64,000 nt of DNA from CAVQCJ01 sp963771835 (GCA_963771835.1 CAVYVA010000001.1:1240001-1304000), one strand, 5' to 3'; counted from the stretch's first letter, positions 9,077 through 19,476 are shown. The notes: generated from the sequence alone by a model not told the origin. Program-made: numbers and translations.

Positions 9077-10950
9077 CTAGTCGTCCGACCCGCCGGACAT
9101 CGGCGTGGTCTTCTGGACCTGCAGCAGGAACTCGTAGTTGCTGCCCGTCTCGCGCAGCTTGTTGATGAGCAGCTCGATCGCCTGCTGGCTGTCGAGCGCG
9201 TGCAGCACCCGGCGCAGCTTCCAGACGATCTTCAGCTCGTCGGGGGCGAGCAGGATCTCCTCCTTGCGGGTGCCGGACGGGTCGACGTCGACGGCCGGGA
9301 AGATCCGCTTGTCCGCGAGCTTGCGGTCGAGCTTGAGCTCCATGTTGCCGGTGCCCTTGAACTCCTCGAAGATCACGTCGTCCATCTTCGAGCCGGTCTC
9401 GACCAGGGCCGTCGCCAGGACGGTCAGCGAGCCGCCGTCCTCGATGTTCCGGGCGGCGCCGAAGAAGCGCTTCGGCGGGTAGAGCGCGCTCGAGTCGACA
9501 CCACCGGACAGGATGCGGCCCGACGCCGGCGCGGCCAGGTTGTAGGCGCGGCCGAGGCGGGTCATCGAGTCGAGCAGGACGACCACGTCGTGGCCGAGCT
9601 CCACCAGCCGCTTGGCCCGCTCGATCGCGAGCTCGGCGATGACCGTGTGGTCCTCGGCCGGCCGGTCGAAGGTCGAGGCGATGACCTCACCCTTCACCGA
9701 GCGCTGCATGTCGGTGACCTCCTCGGGCCGCTCGTCGACGAGCACGACCATGAGGTGCACCTCGGGGTTGTTGGTGCTGATCGCGTTGGCGATCGCCTGC
9801 AGCACCATGGTCTTGCCCGCCTTGGGCGGGGAGACGATCAGCCCGCGCTGCCCCTTGCCGATGGGCGCGACGATGTCGATCACCCGGGCGGTGAGGTTGG
9901 ACGGCTCGTTCTCCAGCCGGAGCCGGTCCTGCGGGTACAGCGGGGTCAGCTTGTTGAACTCGGGACGGTTTCGCGCGGTCTCCGGGTCGAGCCCGTTGAC
10001 CGTGTCGAGCCGGACCAGCGCGTTGAACTTGTCCCGCCGCTCGCCGTCCTTGGGCTGCCGAACGGCTCCGGTGACCGCGTCGCCCTTGCGCAGTCCGTGC
10101 TTGCGGACCTGCGCCAGCGTGACGTACACGTCGTTCGGGCCGGGCAGGTACCCGGTGGTGCGGACGAATCCGTAGTTGTCGAGCACGTCGAGGATGCCGG
10201 CCACCGGGAGCAGGACGTCGTCCTCGCCGATGACGGGCTCGGCCTCGCCGCCGAAGCGGTCCGGACGCTCGCGCCCGCGGGTACGGTCGCGGCCGCGCCC
10301 GCGCCGCCGGCGCCGGCCGCCGCGCTCGTCGTCCTCGTCGAAGTACCGGTTCTGGCCGCCCTGCTGGCTCTGGCCGCCCTCTGGCTCTGGCCGCCCTGCT
10401 GGCTCTGGCCGCCGCCCTGGTTCTGGCCGCCCTGCTGGCTCTGGCCGCCGCCCTGGTTCTGGCCGCTCTGCTGGTTCTGCTGGCCGCGCTGGCGCTGGTC
10501 GCGCCCGCCGCGGTCGCGGTCGCGGGTCCGCGGCCCGGTCTCGCCGGTCGCTGGCTGGCCGCCGTTGTCGGTCTTGGCGTCCGAGGTCGGCGCGCTGCTG
10601 CGGTCCGCGCCGTCCGCGCCCTCCGCAGCGGCCGGGGCCGGGGCCTCGGTGCTCGCGTGGCTCGCCCGGGCTGCCGAGCCGCTCGAGCCGCTCGAGCTGC
10701 CGGAGCCGCCGGACTGGGCGGCGGTGATGGCCTCGATGAGCTGGCCCTTGCGCATGCGGCCGGTGCCGGTGATGCCCAGGCCGGAGGCGACCTGTTGCAG
10801 CTCCGCGAGCACCATGCCGTTCAGGCCGGCACCGGACTTGCGGCGGGCCGTACCCGTGGAGGAGCCGTTGGTCTGGGCGTGGTCCGAGCCGTTCGAGGTG
10901 CCGGACTCTGCCGGCCGCGCGTCGACGACGTCGGTGGTCGTGTCGCTCAC
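9077..10950 (-). CDS. rho: Transcription termination factor Rho with Gln/Gly-rich insert (one frameshift as written)
   Basis: Rho is the hexameric RNA-dependent ATPase that ends transcription. Frame-corrected it is 624 residues. The N-terminal Rho-N region (LNGMVLAELQQVASGLGITGTGRMRKGQLIEAI) is followed by a long disordered insert with GGQSQQ/GGQNQG repeats, then the RNA-binding domain (VAGILDVLDNYGFVRT) and the ATPase with Walker A SPPKAGKT and the DERPEE and DSMTRLGRAYN motifs. One base appears lost near 10380 inside the repeats, putting the ATPase part in another frame. The GTG at 10950 follows AAGGAA. The insert is typical of actinobacterial Rho and helps bind structured GC-rich RNA. Confidence 0.93.
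10358..10500 (-). repeat. Imperfect tandem repeat encoding the Gln/Gly-rich insert of Rho
   Basis: About 140 bp is built from an 18-bp unit (plus-strand ccctgctggctctggccg) and a related unit with ggttctgg, encoding alternating GGQSQQ and GGQNQG hexapeptides. This is in-frame coding low-complexity DNA. It is prone to slippage, and the apparent one-base loss near 10380 lies inside it. Confidence 0.75.
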
Positions 10951-11141
10951 AGATGCATTCCTTAAGGAAGCGGGATTGAGACGTGCACCCAGGTGGAGCG
11001 GTGGCGGGCTCTCACGTCGCTGGACCACCCGGGTATGCCAGACCGGCTGGCGTACAGAGGGGGTTCGGTGGAGCACCGGCCCGTCGGGCGCCTGGTGCGA
11101 TGCACACACTAACACCTCGGCGAGCCGATCCCTTCCCCCGG

Positions 11142-11158
11142 CCGGGCGTGTTGCCCGG
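11142..11158 (-). terminator. Short hairpin after thrB
   Basis: CCGGGC (11142-11147), loop GTGTT, GCCCGG (11153-11158) lies 46 bp beyond the thrB stop, in the 253-bp gap before rho. The stem is only 6 bp and lacks a U-tract, so termination activity is tentative. The rest of the gap (10951-11203) holds the rho leader; I see no gene in it. Confidence 0.35.
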
Positions 11159-11203
11159 TCGTGACCTGCAGACCCGGCGGGACGGCCCGAGGCAGCAGCT
11201 CAC

Positions 11204-12118
11204 CTACTCCATCGGCAGGATGCTGGCTCCACCGGAGTCGACAGCCAGCTCGTGCACCTCCCAGCCCCTGGGCGCGGTGGCCACGGCCTTGGCGGCGGTG
11301 CCCGGCGAGGCGAGCACGAGCACGGTCGGACCGGCCCCGGAGACGACCGCCGGCAGCCCGGCCGCCCGGAGCCTGTCGACCAGCGCCGCGGAGCGGGGCA
11401 TGGCCTCGGCGCGGTACTGCTGGTGCAGCCGGTCCTCGGTGGCCGGCAGCAGCAGGTCCGGGCGGGTGGTCAGCGCGACGCTGAGCAGGGCGGCCCGCCC
11501 GGCCGAGTGGGCGGCGTCCGCGAACGGGACCGATTCGGGGAGCATCCGGCGGGCCTTGGCCGTGGAGACGGCGGTGGTCGGGACCAGGGCCACCGGCACG
11601 ACGCCGTCGGCGACGCGGCTGGACACCGCGCGTACCCCGCCGGGCTCGGTCCAGGCCAGGCTGAACCCGCCGAGCAGGCAGGCGGCCACGTTGTCGGGGT
11701 GGCCCTCCAGGCTCACCGCCAGGCGCAGCAGGGCCAGGTCGTCCAGCCGGTCGGCGCCGCCGACGACCAGCGAGCGGGCAGCGACGACTCCGGAGACGAT
11801 CGCCGCGGCGCTGGACCCCAGGCCGCGCCCGTGCGGCACCCGGTTGGCGCACCGAAGCGCGAGGCCTCGCGGCTGACCGCCGAGCACCTTGAAGGCCGCC
11901 CGCATCGCCCTGACCACGAGGTGCCGTTCCCCCGAGGGCACCTTGTCGGACCCCTCGCCGGCGACCTGCACGTCGAGCCCGGACTCGGTGACCTGCACGA
12001 CGATGTCGTCGTACAGGGCCAGCGCCAGCCCGCAGGCGTCGAAACCGGGCCCGAGGTTCGCCGCGGTCGCCGGGACCCGCACCCGGACCGGGGCGGCGCG
12101 GAACATCGCCCCGGCCAT
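11204..12118 (-). CDS. thrB: Homoserine kinase
   Basis: This GHMP-family kinase phosphorylates homoserine for threonine synthesis. It is 304 residues with the ATP-binding motif VPHGRGLGSSAAAIVSG, the N-terminal VRVPATAANLGPGFDACGLAL and the C-terminal AVVSGAGPTVLVLA. The frame is intact. The chosen ATG at 12118 overlaps the thrC stop; an internal ATG at 12105 is the alternative. It is the last gene of the hom-thrC-thrB operon. Confidence 0.93.
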   Translation of the reverse strand: MAGAMFRAAPVRVRVPATAANLGPGFDACGLALALYDDIVVQVTESGLDVQVAGEGSDKVPSGERHLVVRAMRAAFKVLGGQPRGLALRCANRVPHGRGLGSSAAAIVSGVVAARSLVVGGADRLDDLALLRLAVSLEGHPDNVAACLLGGFSLAWTEPGGVRAVSSRVADGVVPVALVPTTAVSTAKARRMLPESVPFADAAHSAGRAALLSVALTTRPDLLLPATEDRLHQQYRAEAMPRSAALVDRLRAAGLPAVVSGAGPTVLVLASPGTAAKAVATAPRGWEVHELAVDSGGASILPME

Positions 12119-13197
12119 CAGCCGTCCAGGCCGAGCAGCTCGGCGGCCGCGTGCGCGTCGACGGGGACCGTCCGCGGCACCGGGGCGCCGTCGATCGCCC
12201 ACTGCGGGTCCTTGAGCCCGTGGCCGGTCACAGTGCAGACCACCCGCTGGCCCGGCGCCAGCAGGCCCGCCTCGTGCGCCTGCAGCAGCCCGGCCACCGA
12301 CGCGGCGGAGGCCGGCTCGACGAAGACGCCCTCCCGGGCGGCCAGCCAGCGGTACGCCCGCAGGATCTGCCGGTCGGTCACCGCCTGGATGAAGCCGCCG
12401 GACTCGTCCCTGGCCGCGATCGCGAACCCCCACGACGCCGGGTTGCCGATCCGGATCGCGCTCGCGATGGTGGACGGACGGGCGACTGGCTCGCCGCTGA
12501 CGAGCGGCGCCGCCCCGGCCGCCTGGAACCCCCACATCCGGGGCCGCCGGGACGCGGTGCCGTCGGCGGCGTACTCGCCGTAGCCGCGCCAGTACGCGGT
12601 GATGTTGCCGGCGTTCCCGACCGGCAGGCAGTGCACGTCGGGCGCGTCGCCGAGCGCGTCGACGACCTCGAACGCCGCCGTCTTCTGCCCCTCGATCCGG
12701 GCCGGGTTGACGCTGTTGACCAGCGCGACCGGGTAGTGCTCGGCCAGGTCCCTGGCCAGGCTCAGGCAGTCGTCGAAGTTCCCCTGCACCTGCAGGATCG
12801 CGGCCCCGTGCGCCAGCGCCTGCGACAGCTTCCCGAGGGCGATCTTGCCCTCCGGCACGAGCACCGCGCAGACCATGCCGCCGCGGACCGCGTACGCGGC
12901 GGCCGACGCGCTGGTGTTGCCGGTCGAGGCGCAGATCACCGCGCGCGCCCCGGCCTCGGCCGCCTTCGAGATGGCCAGCGTCATCCCGCGGTCCTTGAAC
13001 GACCCGGTCGGGTTCGCACCCTCGACCTTCAGGTGCACCTCGCAGCCGGTGACCTCGGCCAGCGTCGGGGCGGGCACCAGCGGGGTGCCCCCCTCGCGCA
13101 GCGTGATGACCGGGGTGGCGGCTCCGACGGGCAGCCGGTCGCGGTACTCCTCGATCACACCGCGCCACTGGTGGGTGCCGGTCGCCATCGTGCTCAC
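12118..13197 (-). CDS. thrC: Threonine synthase
   Basis: This PLP enzyme converts O-phosphohomoserine to threonine and phosphate. The 359-residue frame is intact, with the PLP lysine K68 in ANPTGSFKDRGM, the phosphate-binding CASTGNTSAS, and the VGNAGN glycine-rich cofactor segment. The GTG start at 13197 overlaps the hom stop by 4 bp, and the gene end overlaps the thrB start. The tight overlaps indicate coupled translation of the three threonine genes. Confidence 0.95.
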   Translation of the reverse strand: MSTMATGTHQWRGVIEEYRDRLPVGAATPVITLREGGTPLVPAPTLAEVTGCEVHLKVEGANPTGSFKDRGMTLAISKAAEAGARAVICASTGNTSASAAAYAVRGGMVCAVLVPEGKIALGKLSQALAHGAAILQVQGNFDDCLSLARDLAEHYPVALVNSVNPARIEGQKTAAFEVVDALGDAPDVHCLPVGNAGNITAYWRGYGEYAADGTASRRPRMWGFQAAGAAPLVSGEPVARPSTIASAIRIGNPASWGFAIAARDESGGFIQAVTDRQILRAYRWLAAREGVFVEPASAASVAGLLQAHEAGLLAPGQRVVCTVTGHGLKDPQWAIDGAPVPRTVPVDAHAAAELLGLDG

Positions 13198-14486
13198 TCG
13201 CCCTCCACCCGCATCACCGAGTCGACCGCCCGCACGACGTCGAGCCCGCGCAGGTCGGCCACGACCGCGGACAGCGCCGCGTCGGACGCCTTGTGCGTGA
13301 CAACGACGAGGGCCGCCTGGTCCCCGTGCATGTCCTGGCGCAGCGTCTCGATCGACACCCCGTGCGCGGCGAACGTCTGCGCGACCGTCGCCAGCACGCC
13401 GGTGCGGTCGGCCACGTCGATGCCGATGTAGTAGCGGGTCTGCGCCTCGCCGATCGGCCGCACCTCGAGGGCGGCGTACGCGCTCTCGCGCGGGCCGCGC
13501 CCGCCGGACAGCCGGTTGCGGCCGACGGCGACGAGGTCGCCGAGCACGGCCGACGCGGTCGGCGCGCCGCCTGCCCCGCGGCCGTAGAACATCAGCTGGC
13601 CCGCAGAGTCGGACTCGACGAACACCGCGTTGTAGACGTCGCGCACGCCGGCCAGCGGGTGCGTGGTCGCCACCATCGCCGGGTGCACGCGCACGGAGAC
13701 GCCGCGTCCGTCCGGCGAGCGCTCGCAGATCGCCAGCAGCTTGACCACGTGACCCATCGCCTGCGCGATCGCGACGTCCTGCGCCCGCACGCCGGTGATG
13801 CCCTCGCGGTGGACGTCGGACATCGTGACCTGGGTGTGGAAGGCCAGGCTGGCCAGGATCGCGGCCTTCGCGGCGGCGTCGTAGCCGTCGACGTCGGCGC
13901 TCGGGTCGGCCTCGGCGTACCCCAGCGCCTGTGCCTCGGCGAGGGCGTCGGCGAAGGTCGCGCCGCTCTCCCCCATCCTGGTCAGGATGTAGTTCGTCGT
14001 GCCGTTGACGATCCCCAGCACGCGGTTGACGTTGTCGCCGGCCAGCGACTCGCGCAGCGGACGCAGCAGCGGGATCGCGCCGGCGACGGCGGCCTCGAAG
14101 TACAGGTCGACGCCGGCGTCGTCGGTGGCGCCGTACAGCTCGGGGCCGTGCTCGGCGAGCAGCGCCTTGTTGGCGGTGACGACGCTGGCGCCGCGGTGCA
14201 GCGCCTGCAGGAGCAGCGTCCGCGCCGGCTCGATGCCGCCGATGGTCTCCACCACGACGTCGACCTCAGGCCGGCCCACCAGCGCGGCCGGGTCGTCGGT
14301 GAGGAGCTCGCGCGGCACGAACGGCCCGCGGTCCTGGCCGAGGTCGCGCACACCGATCCCGACCAGCTCGATCGGCGCGCCGATGCGGGCGGCGAGATCG
14401 TCGGACTGGGACCGCAGGAGCCGGACGACCTCGGTCCCGACGACCCCGCAGCCCAGCAGGGCGACCCGGAGCGGCTGCGCGCCCAT
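13194..14486 (-). CDS. hom: Homoserine dehydrogenase
   Basis: This enzyme reduces aspartate semialdehyde to homoserine, the branch to threonine, methionine and isoleucine. It has 430 residues with an N-terminal Rossmann motif LLGCGVVGTEVVRLL, the NGTTNYIL block, the catalytic-domain segment EADPSADVDGYDAAAKAAILA, and a C-terminal ACT domain (about residues 350-425) expected to give threonine feedback control. The frame is intact. It lies 70 bp downstream of lysA in a conserved order. Confidence 0.95.
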   Translation of the reverse strand: MGAQPLRVALLGCGVVGTEVVRLLRSQSDDLAARIGAPIELVGIGVRDLGQDRGPFVPRELLTDDPAALVGRPEVDVVVETIGGIEPARTLLLQALHRGASVVTANKALLAEHGPELYGATDDAGVDLYFEAAVAGAIPLLRPLRESLAGDNVNRVLGIVNGTTNYILTRMGESGATFADALAEAQALGYAEADPSADVDGYDAAAKAAILASLAFHTQVTMSDVHREGITGVRAQDVAIAQAMGHVVKLLAICERSPDGRGVSVRVHPAMVATTHPLAGVRDVYNAVFVESDSAGQLMFYGRGAGGAPTASAVLGDLVAVGRNRLSGGRGPRESAYAALEVRPIGEAQTRYYIGIDVADRTGVLATVAQTFAAHGVSIETLRQDMHGDQAALVVVTHKASDAALSAVVADLRGLDVVRAVDSVMRVEGE

Positions 14487-14556
14487 GACCGGCTTCTCCT
14501 CGCGTCGGCTTGTGCGGGCGACCCTACCGCGAGGACGCCCACGGCACGGCCGCGGG

Positions 14557-15963
14557 TCAGGCGCCGGGGTCGAGCGCGAGCAGGTCCTCGATCCCCTCGC
14601 GGCGCAGCAGCACCGTGGTCGCGCCGGACCGGACGGCGACCACCGGCGGGCGGCCGACGAGGTTGTAGCTGGACGCCATCGCGCGGCAGTACGCACCGGT
14701 GGCGGCGACGGCGAGCAGGTCGCCGGGAGCCAGGTCGGACGGCAGCCACGCGTCCTTCACCACGACGTCGCCGGTCTCGCAGTGCCGGCCGACGACGCGC
14801 GCGAGCATCGGCGGCGCGTCCGACGCGCGCGACGCCAGCGTCACCGTGTACTCCGCGTCGTAGAGCGCGGTGCGGATGTTGTCGCTCATCCCGCCGTCGA
14901 CGCTGACGTACGCGCGGTGGTGGCCGCCGTCCAGCTCGACGTCCTTGACGGTGCCCACCTCGTACAGCGTCAGCGTGGTCGGGCCGACCAGCGCGCGGCC
15001 CGGTTCCACGCCGATCCGCGGGGCGTCGAGCCCGAACGCCGCCGACTCGCGCGCGACGATCGCCGCCAGCGACGTGGCGAACGCGAGCAGGTCCGGCGGG
15101 TCGTCGCCGGGGACGTACGCGATGCCGAGCCCGCCGCCGAGGTTGATCTCGGCCGGCTGGATGCCGTGCTCGTCGCGCACCTGCGCCGCCAGCCCGACGA
15201 CGCGGTGCGCGGCGACCTCGAACCCGGAGGTGTCGAAGATCTGCGACCCGATGTGCGAGTGCAGGCCGGCCAGGTGCAGCTGCGGCAGGGCCAGGACGCG
15301 GCGCACCGCCTCGGCCGCCTCCCCGGTGGCCAGCGAGAAGCCGAACTTCTGGTCCTCGTGCGCGGTGGCGATGAACTCGTGCGTGTGCGCCTCCACGCCG
15401 ACCGTGACGCGCACCAGCACCTCGGCCCGCACCCCGCGCTCCTCGGCCAGGAAGCCCAGCCGCGCGATCTCGGTGAACGAGTCCAGGACGATCCGGCCGA
15501 CGCCGGCGTCCAGCGCCGCCGCCAGCTCGGCCACCGACTTGTTGTTCCCGTGCACGACGATCCGGCTCGCCGGGAAGCCGGCCCGCAGCGCCACCTCGAG
15601 CTCGCCGCCGGTGGCGACGTCCAGCCCGAGGCCTTCCTCCGCCACCCAGCGCGCGAGCGTCGTGGTGAGGAACGCCTTGGCGGCGTAGTGCACGTCCGCG
15701 TCGGCGAACGCGGTGCGGAACGCCCGGCAGCGGGACCGGAAGTCGTCCTCGTCGAGCACGAGCAGCGGGGTGCCGTACTCGGCCGCGAGGTCGCGCACGT
15801 CGTGCCCGCGCACGGTCAGCGCCGCATCGTCGCCGCGGGCGACGCCCGCCGCCCACACCGCCGGGTCCAGCCGGGCCTGGGCGCCGGAGTCGGCCGGCGG
15901 CGGGGTCGGCGCGTGCGGGTGCAGCTGGTCCCCGTGCAGCGGTCCCGCGGGGTGGGCGCGCAC
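14557..15963 (-). CDS. lysA: Diaminopimelate decarboxylase
   Basis: This fold-III PLP enzyme decarboxylates meso-diaminopimelate to lysine. The 468-residue frame is intact. Features in order are DVHYAAKAFL with the PLP lysine, HGNNKS, LHSHIGSQ, the glycine-rich INLGGGLGI, and near the C-terminus the GAYCRAMASSYN cysteine/tyrosine motif. It starts with GTG at 15963, 3 bp after argS, matching the argS-lysA pairing of actinobacteria. The first ~25 residues are Pro/His-rich and poorly conserved, so the start could be somewhat internal. Confidence 0.95.
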   Translation of the reverse strand: MRAHPAGPLHGDQLHPHAPTPPPADSGAQARLDPAVWAAGVARGDDAALTVRGHDVRDLAAEYGTPLLVLDEDDFRSRCRAFRTAFADADVHYAAKAFLTTTLARWVAEEGLGLDVATGGELEVALRAGFPASRIVVHGNNKSVAELAAALDAGVGRIVLDSFTEIARLGFLAEERGVRAEVLVRVTVGVEAHTHEFIATAHEDQKFGFSLATGEAAEAVRRVLALPQLHLAGLHSHIGSQIFDTSGFEVAAHRVVGLAAQVRDEHGIQPAEINLGGGLGIAYVPGDDPPDLLAFATSLAAIVARESAAFGLDAPRIGVEPGRALVGPTTLTLYEVGTVKDVELDGGHHRAYVSVDGGMSDNIRTALYDAEYTVTLASRASDAPPMLARVVGRHCETGDVVVKDAWLPSDLAPGDLLAVAATGAYCRAMASSYNLVGRPPVVAVRSGATTVLLRREGIEDLLALDPGA

Positions 15964-15966
15964 GGG

Positions 15967-17644
15967 CTACATCCGCTCGGGCGCGCTGACGCCCAGCAGG
16001 TCCAGCCCGTTCTCGATGACCTGCCGGGTGGCGGCGTTCAGCCACAGCCTGGCCCGGTTCAGCGGGGTCGGCTCCTCGCCGCCGTACGGCAGGATCCGGC
16101 TCGAGTCGTAGAAGCGGTGGTACGGTGCCGGCCAGCTCCTCGAGGTACCGGGCGATGCGGTGCGGCTCGAGCAGCTCGGCCGCCGTCGCGACCACCCGGG
16201 GGAACTCGGCCAGCAGCCCGAGCAGCTCGCCGTCCGCGGGTCCGTCGAGCAGGGCCGGGTCGAACTCGTCCTCGGTCCCCAGCGTGAGACCGAGGTCCGC
16301 GGCGTTGCGGGTGACCGAGGCGGTCCGGGCCGCGACGTACTGGACGTAGTAGACGTGGTTCTCGTTCTTGTTCGCCGTGAGGATCTCGATGTCCAGGGTC
16401 AGCGGCGAGTCGACCGGGTACCGGCACAGCGAGTAGCGGGCCGCGTCGACGCCGACCTCCTCGACGAACTCCTCGAGCGTCACGATCATCCCGGCCCGCT
16501 TGGAGAGCTTGACCTCCTGGCCGCCGCGCATGATCTTCACCAGCTGCCCGATCAGCACCTTGATGGTGACGTCGGGGTCGTCGCCGGCGCAGGCCGCGAC
16601 GGCCCGCAGCCGCTGCACGTACCCGTGGTGGTCGGCGCCGAGCAGGTAGATGCAGACGTCGAAACCGCGCGCCCGCTTGTCGACGTAGTACGCGGTGTCC
16701 GACGCGAAGTAGGTGAGCTCGCCGTCGGCCTTGACCAGGACCCGGTCCTTGTCGTCGCCGAAGTCGGTCGTGCGCAGCCACACGGCGCCGTCCTGCTCGA
16801 AGACGTGGCCCTGCTCGCGCAGCTTGGCCAGGCCGCGCTCGACCGCTCCGGAGTCGTGCATGGCCCGCTCGGAGGACCACACGTCGAAGTGCGTGCGGAA
16901 GCCGTCGAGCACGGCCCGGTGCTCGGCCATCTGCAGCTCGTAGCCGGCCTCGCGGAACGCCTGGGTGCGCTCGTCGACCGGCAAGGCCGAGAACTGCGGG
17001 TGCTCGGCCGCGATCAGGGCGCCCATCTCGACGATGTAGTCGCCCTGGTACCCGTCCGACGGCACCGGCAGCCCGGCGGCCGCGGCAGCGAGCGAGGCGC
17101 CGAACCGGTCCATCTGCACGCCGCGGTCGTTGATGTAGAACTCCCGGGTCACCACGGCGCCGGCCGCCGCCAGCACCCGGGCCATCGCGTCGCCCACCGC
17201 CGCCCAGCGGGTGTGCCCCAGGTGCAGCGGCCCGGTCGGGTTGGCCGAGATGAACTCGAGGTTGACCCTCGTCCCGTGCAGCGGGTCCGACCGCCCGTAC
17301 GCCGTCCCCGCCCGCAGCACCGCCGCGGCCACCGCGCCCGCGGAGGCGGCGTCGAGGGTGATGTTGAGGAACCCCGGCCCTGCGACGTCCACCGAGGCGA
17401 CGCCCGGTGTCTTGGCCAGGTGCGCCGCGACGGCGGCAGCGACATCGCGCGGCGGGCGGCCGGCCTTCTTGGCCAGCTGCAGCGCCACGTTGGTCGCGTA
17501 GTCACCGTGCTCGCGGACCTTCGGACGCTCGACCGTGGTGCTGGTGGGCACGTCGACCGGGTCGAGCACGAGGTCGCCGGCCGTCACGGCGGCCCGCACC
17601 GCGGCCAGGACTGACTCGGCGAGCTCCTCGGGGGTCACGCGCAC
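15967..17644 (-). CDS. argS: Arginyl-tRNA synthetase (one frameshift as written)
   Basis: A class I synthetase. The repaired protein has 558 residues. Visible are SANPTGPLHLGHTRWAA (HIGH motif), FYINDRGVQMDRFG, the KMSKS-like VKLSKRAG, and VDAARYSLCRYPVDSPL. The DALR anticodon-binding C-terminus continues in another frame after one extra base near 16122 (EELAGT then YHRFYDSSRILPYGGEEP). All conserved segments are present, so the gene is probably intact in the cell. It starts with GTG at 17644. Confidence 0.92.
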
Positions 17645-17659
17645 AGGTTAACGGCGGAC

Positions 17660-18055
17660 CTACGCGCCGGGCGGACGCACCTGCGCCGGGAGCAGGTCGA
17701 GCACGGTCGACACCAGCTCGTCCGGGTCGAACGGCTTGGTCAGGTACGCGTCCGCACCGGCCTCGTGCCCGGCCCGGCGGTCCGAGGCCTGCGCCCGCGC
17801 GGTGACCATGACGATCGGGATCCCGGCCGTCGCCGGGCTGGCCTTGAGTCGTGCGGCCGCGGTCAGGCCGTCCATGCCCGGCATCATCACGTCCATCGTG
17901 ATCAGGTCGGGCGCGACCGCGTCCACCATGGCCAGCGCCTCGTGCCCGTCGCAGGCCACGTGGACCTCGATCCCCTCGAGCTCGAGGTTCACCCGGATCA
18001 GCGCGCGGACGTTCGCCGTGTCGTCCACCACGAGCACGCGCGCGGGCCTGTCCAC
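17660..18055 (-). CDS. Stand-alone response regulator receiver protein (CheY-like)
   Basis: This 131-residue protein consists of a receiver domain only. VLVVDDTANVRALI carries the acidic pair, LITMDVMMPGMDG the phospho-acceptor aspartate, VMVTA the switch threonine region, and LTKPFDPDEL the conserved lysine. No output domain is present. The GTG at 18055 keeps the usual distance to the first strand. It ends 15 bp before argS, and no kinase is adjacent, so its partner is unknown. Confidence 0.85.
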   Translation of the reverse strand: MDRPARVLVVDDTANVRALIRVNLELEGIEVHVACDGHEALAMVDAVAPDLITMDVMMPGMDGLTAAARLKASPATAGIPIVMVTARAQASDRRAGHEAGADAYLTKPFDPDELVSTVLDLLPAQVRPPGA

Positions 18056-18121
18056 CGCTCCAGCGTAGGCACGTGGACGGCCGGCCGCGGCGTGTTGGGC
18101 TGATACCGTCTGACGTCCCGA

Positions 18122-18193
18122 GCCCCCGTAGCTCAGGGGATAGAGCACCGCCCTCCGGAGGCGGGTGCGTAGGTTCGAATCCTACCGGGGGCA
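18122..18193 (+). tRNA. tRNA-Arg (anticodon CCG)
   Basis: The acceptor stem GCCCCCG (18122-18128) pairs with CGGGGGC (18186-18192), followed by discriminator A. The D-arm begins TAGCTCAGGGGATAGAGC. The anticodon stem is CCGCC/GGCGG with loop CTCCGGA, so anticodon CCG (18155-18157) reads CGG. The T-arm TAGGTTCGAATCCTA is canonical. CCA is not encoded. CGG is a heavily used Arg codon in this GC-rich genome. Confidence 0.95.
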
Positions 18194-18235
18194 CCGAAAA
18201 CGACCCGCCGGTGATCACGCCCGGCGCGCCCGGAC

Positions 18236-19427
18236 CTACGTCCCGTCCAGGGTTTCCTCGACATCCGCACCGGCCGTGACGAAGCAGGTGCCGGCGCCGT
18301 CGACGACGACCGGCGACCCGAAGGGGACGTACGCCGAACGTCCCGGTGCGAGGGCGACGCCGCCGAGCACGACCGCCCCGGCGACGCACACGGCGATGCA
18401 GGATCCCTCGACGGGCACCTGCACTGCGAAACCGTCCGGCCGCGCGCGCCACACCGCGAAGTCGCCGACCGGCACGGCGTAGGCGTCCAGTCCCGGCCCG
18501 CACAGGACGGGTGCGACCCGGTGGCCGGCCGCGACCTCGAAGCGCACGACGCTCAGCAGCGCAGGGACGTCGACGTGCTTGCCGGTGAGCCCGCCGCGCA
18601 GCACGTTGTCGCTGGAGGCCTGCACCTCGACCCCGGCGCCGTGCAGGTACGCGTGCAGCACGCCGGCGTCGACGAACAGCGCGTCGCCCGGCGCGAGGAC
18701 GACGTGATCGAGCAGCAGCGGCGCGAGCGCGCCCGCGTCGCCGGGGTACCGCGCGGCGAGCCGGACCACCCACCGCGCCGCGGCCCGGTCCGCCGCGTCC
18801 GCGTCGCGCGTCGGCGTCGGCGTCGGCTTCGGCGGCCCGCCGGGCGCAGGCCCGGGTCACCTCGTCCAGCAGAGCGGTCCGGGACTCGCCGCGGAGCACG
18901 AGCAGCCGGCTGAAGATCGCGCGCAGGGCCTCGCCCGGGTCGCCGCCGGCGCTCGCCGGGCCGACCAGCTCGGTCAGCGCCGCCGACCCGAGCCGCCGGG
19001 CGGTCGCGGCGATGTCCGCGGGCGGACGGAAGCCGCACAGCGTCTCGGTGGGCTCCAGAGCGACGAACAGCTCGGGCTTGTGGTTGGCGTCCTTGTACGT
19101 GCGATGGCCGGCGGCCAGCGGGACGCCGCGGGCCTCCTCGGCGGCGAACCCGGTGCGCGCCTGGACCCGGTCCGGGTGGGCCTGGACGGACAGTGGCTCC
19201 TCGGCGGCGAGCAGCTTGACCAGGAACGGCAGCCCGGGGGCGACCTCGGCCAGGCTCCGTCCGTCCGGCAGGTGCGACGGCTCGAGCGGGTGGGCCCCCA
19301 TCCAGATCTCGGCCCAGGGCTCGGCGGCCGGGACCGGTTCGCCCAGCAGCGCCGGCAGCACGGTCCGCGACCCCCACGCGTAGTGCCGGACCGCGTTCGA
19401 CAGCAGCACGGCCGGGGCGTCGGACAT
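18236..19427 (-). CDS. manA: Mannose-6-phosphate isomerase, class I (one frameshift as written)
   Basis: This zinc cupin-fold enzyme interconverts fructose-6-P and mannose-6-P, feeding GDP-mannose for glycans. The repaired length is 396 residues. It shows HYAWGSRT, EIWMGAHP, the metal-binding LSVQAHPD and YKDANHKPE, and HAYLHGAGVEVQASSDNVLRG with GGLTGKHVDV. One extra base near 18808, in a run of Asp/Ala codons, splits the frame. It is convergent with the tRNA-Arg gene. Confidence 0.92.
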
Positions 19428-19476
19428 GCGCGCAGCGTACGGGGAACCGGGTCGCCGGAACGGCTCCGCCGGAAGG

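Noticed and set aside
10358..10500. Possible CRISPR-like or satellite array
   Set aside because: The repeats are 18-bp units inside the rho coding frame with no unique spacers and no cas genes nearby.
10965..10975. CCTTAAGG palindrome upstream of rho
   Set aside because: It coincides with the AAGGAA ribosome site of rho, is only 8 bp long and is expected by chance.
18122..18193. tRNA-Arg as an integration site for a mobile element
   Set aside because: No partial tRNA copy, integrase or element boundary was found on either side; flanking genes are ordinary chromosomal genes.
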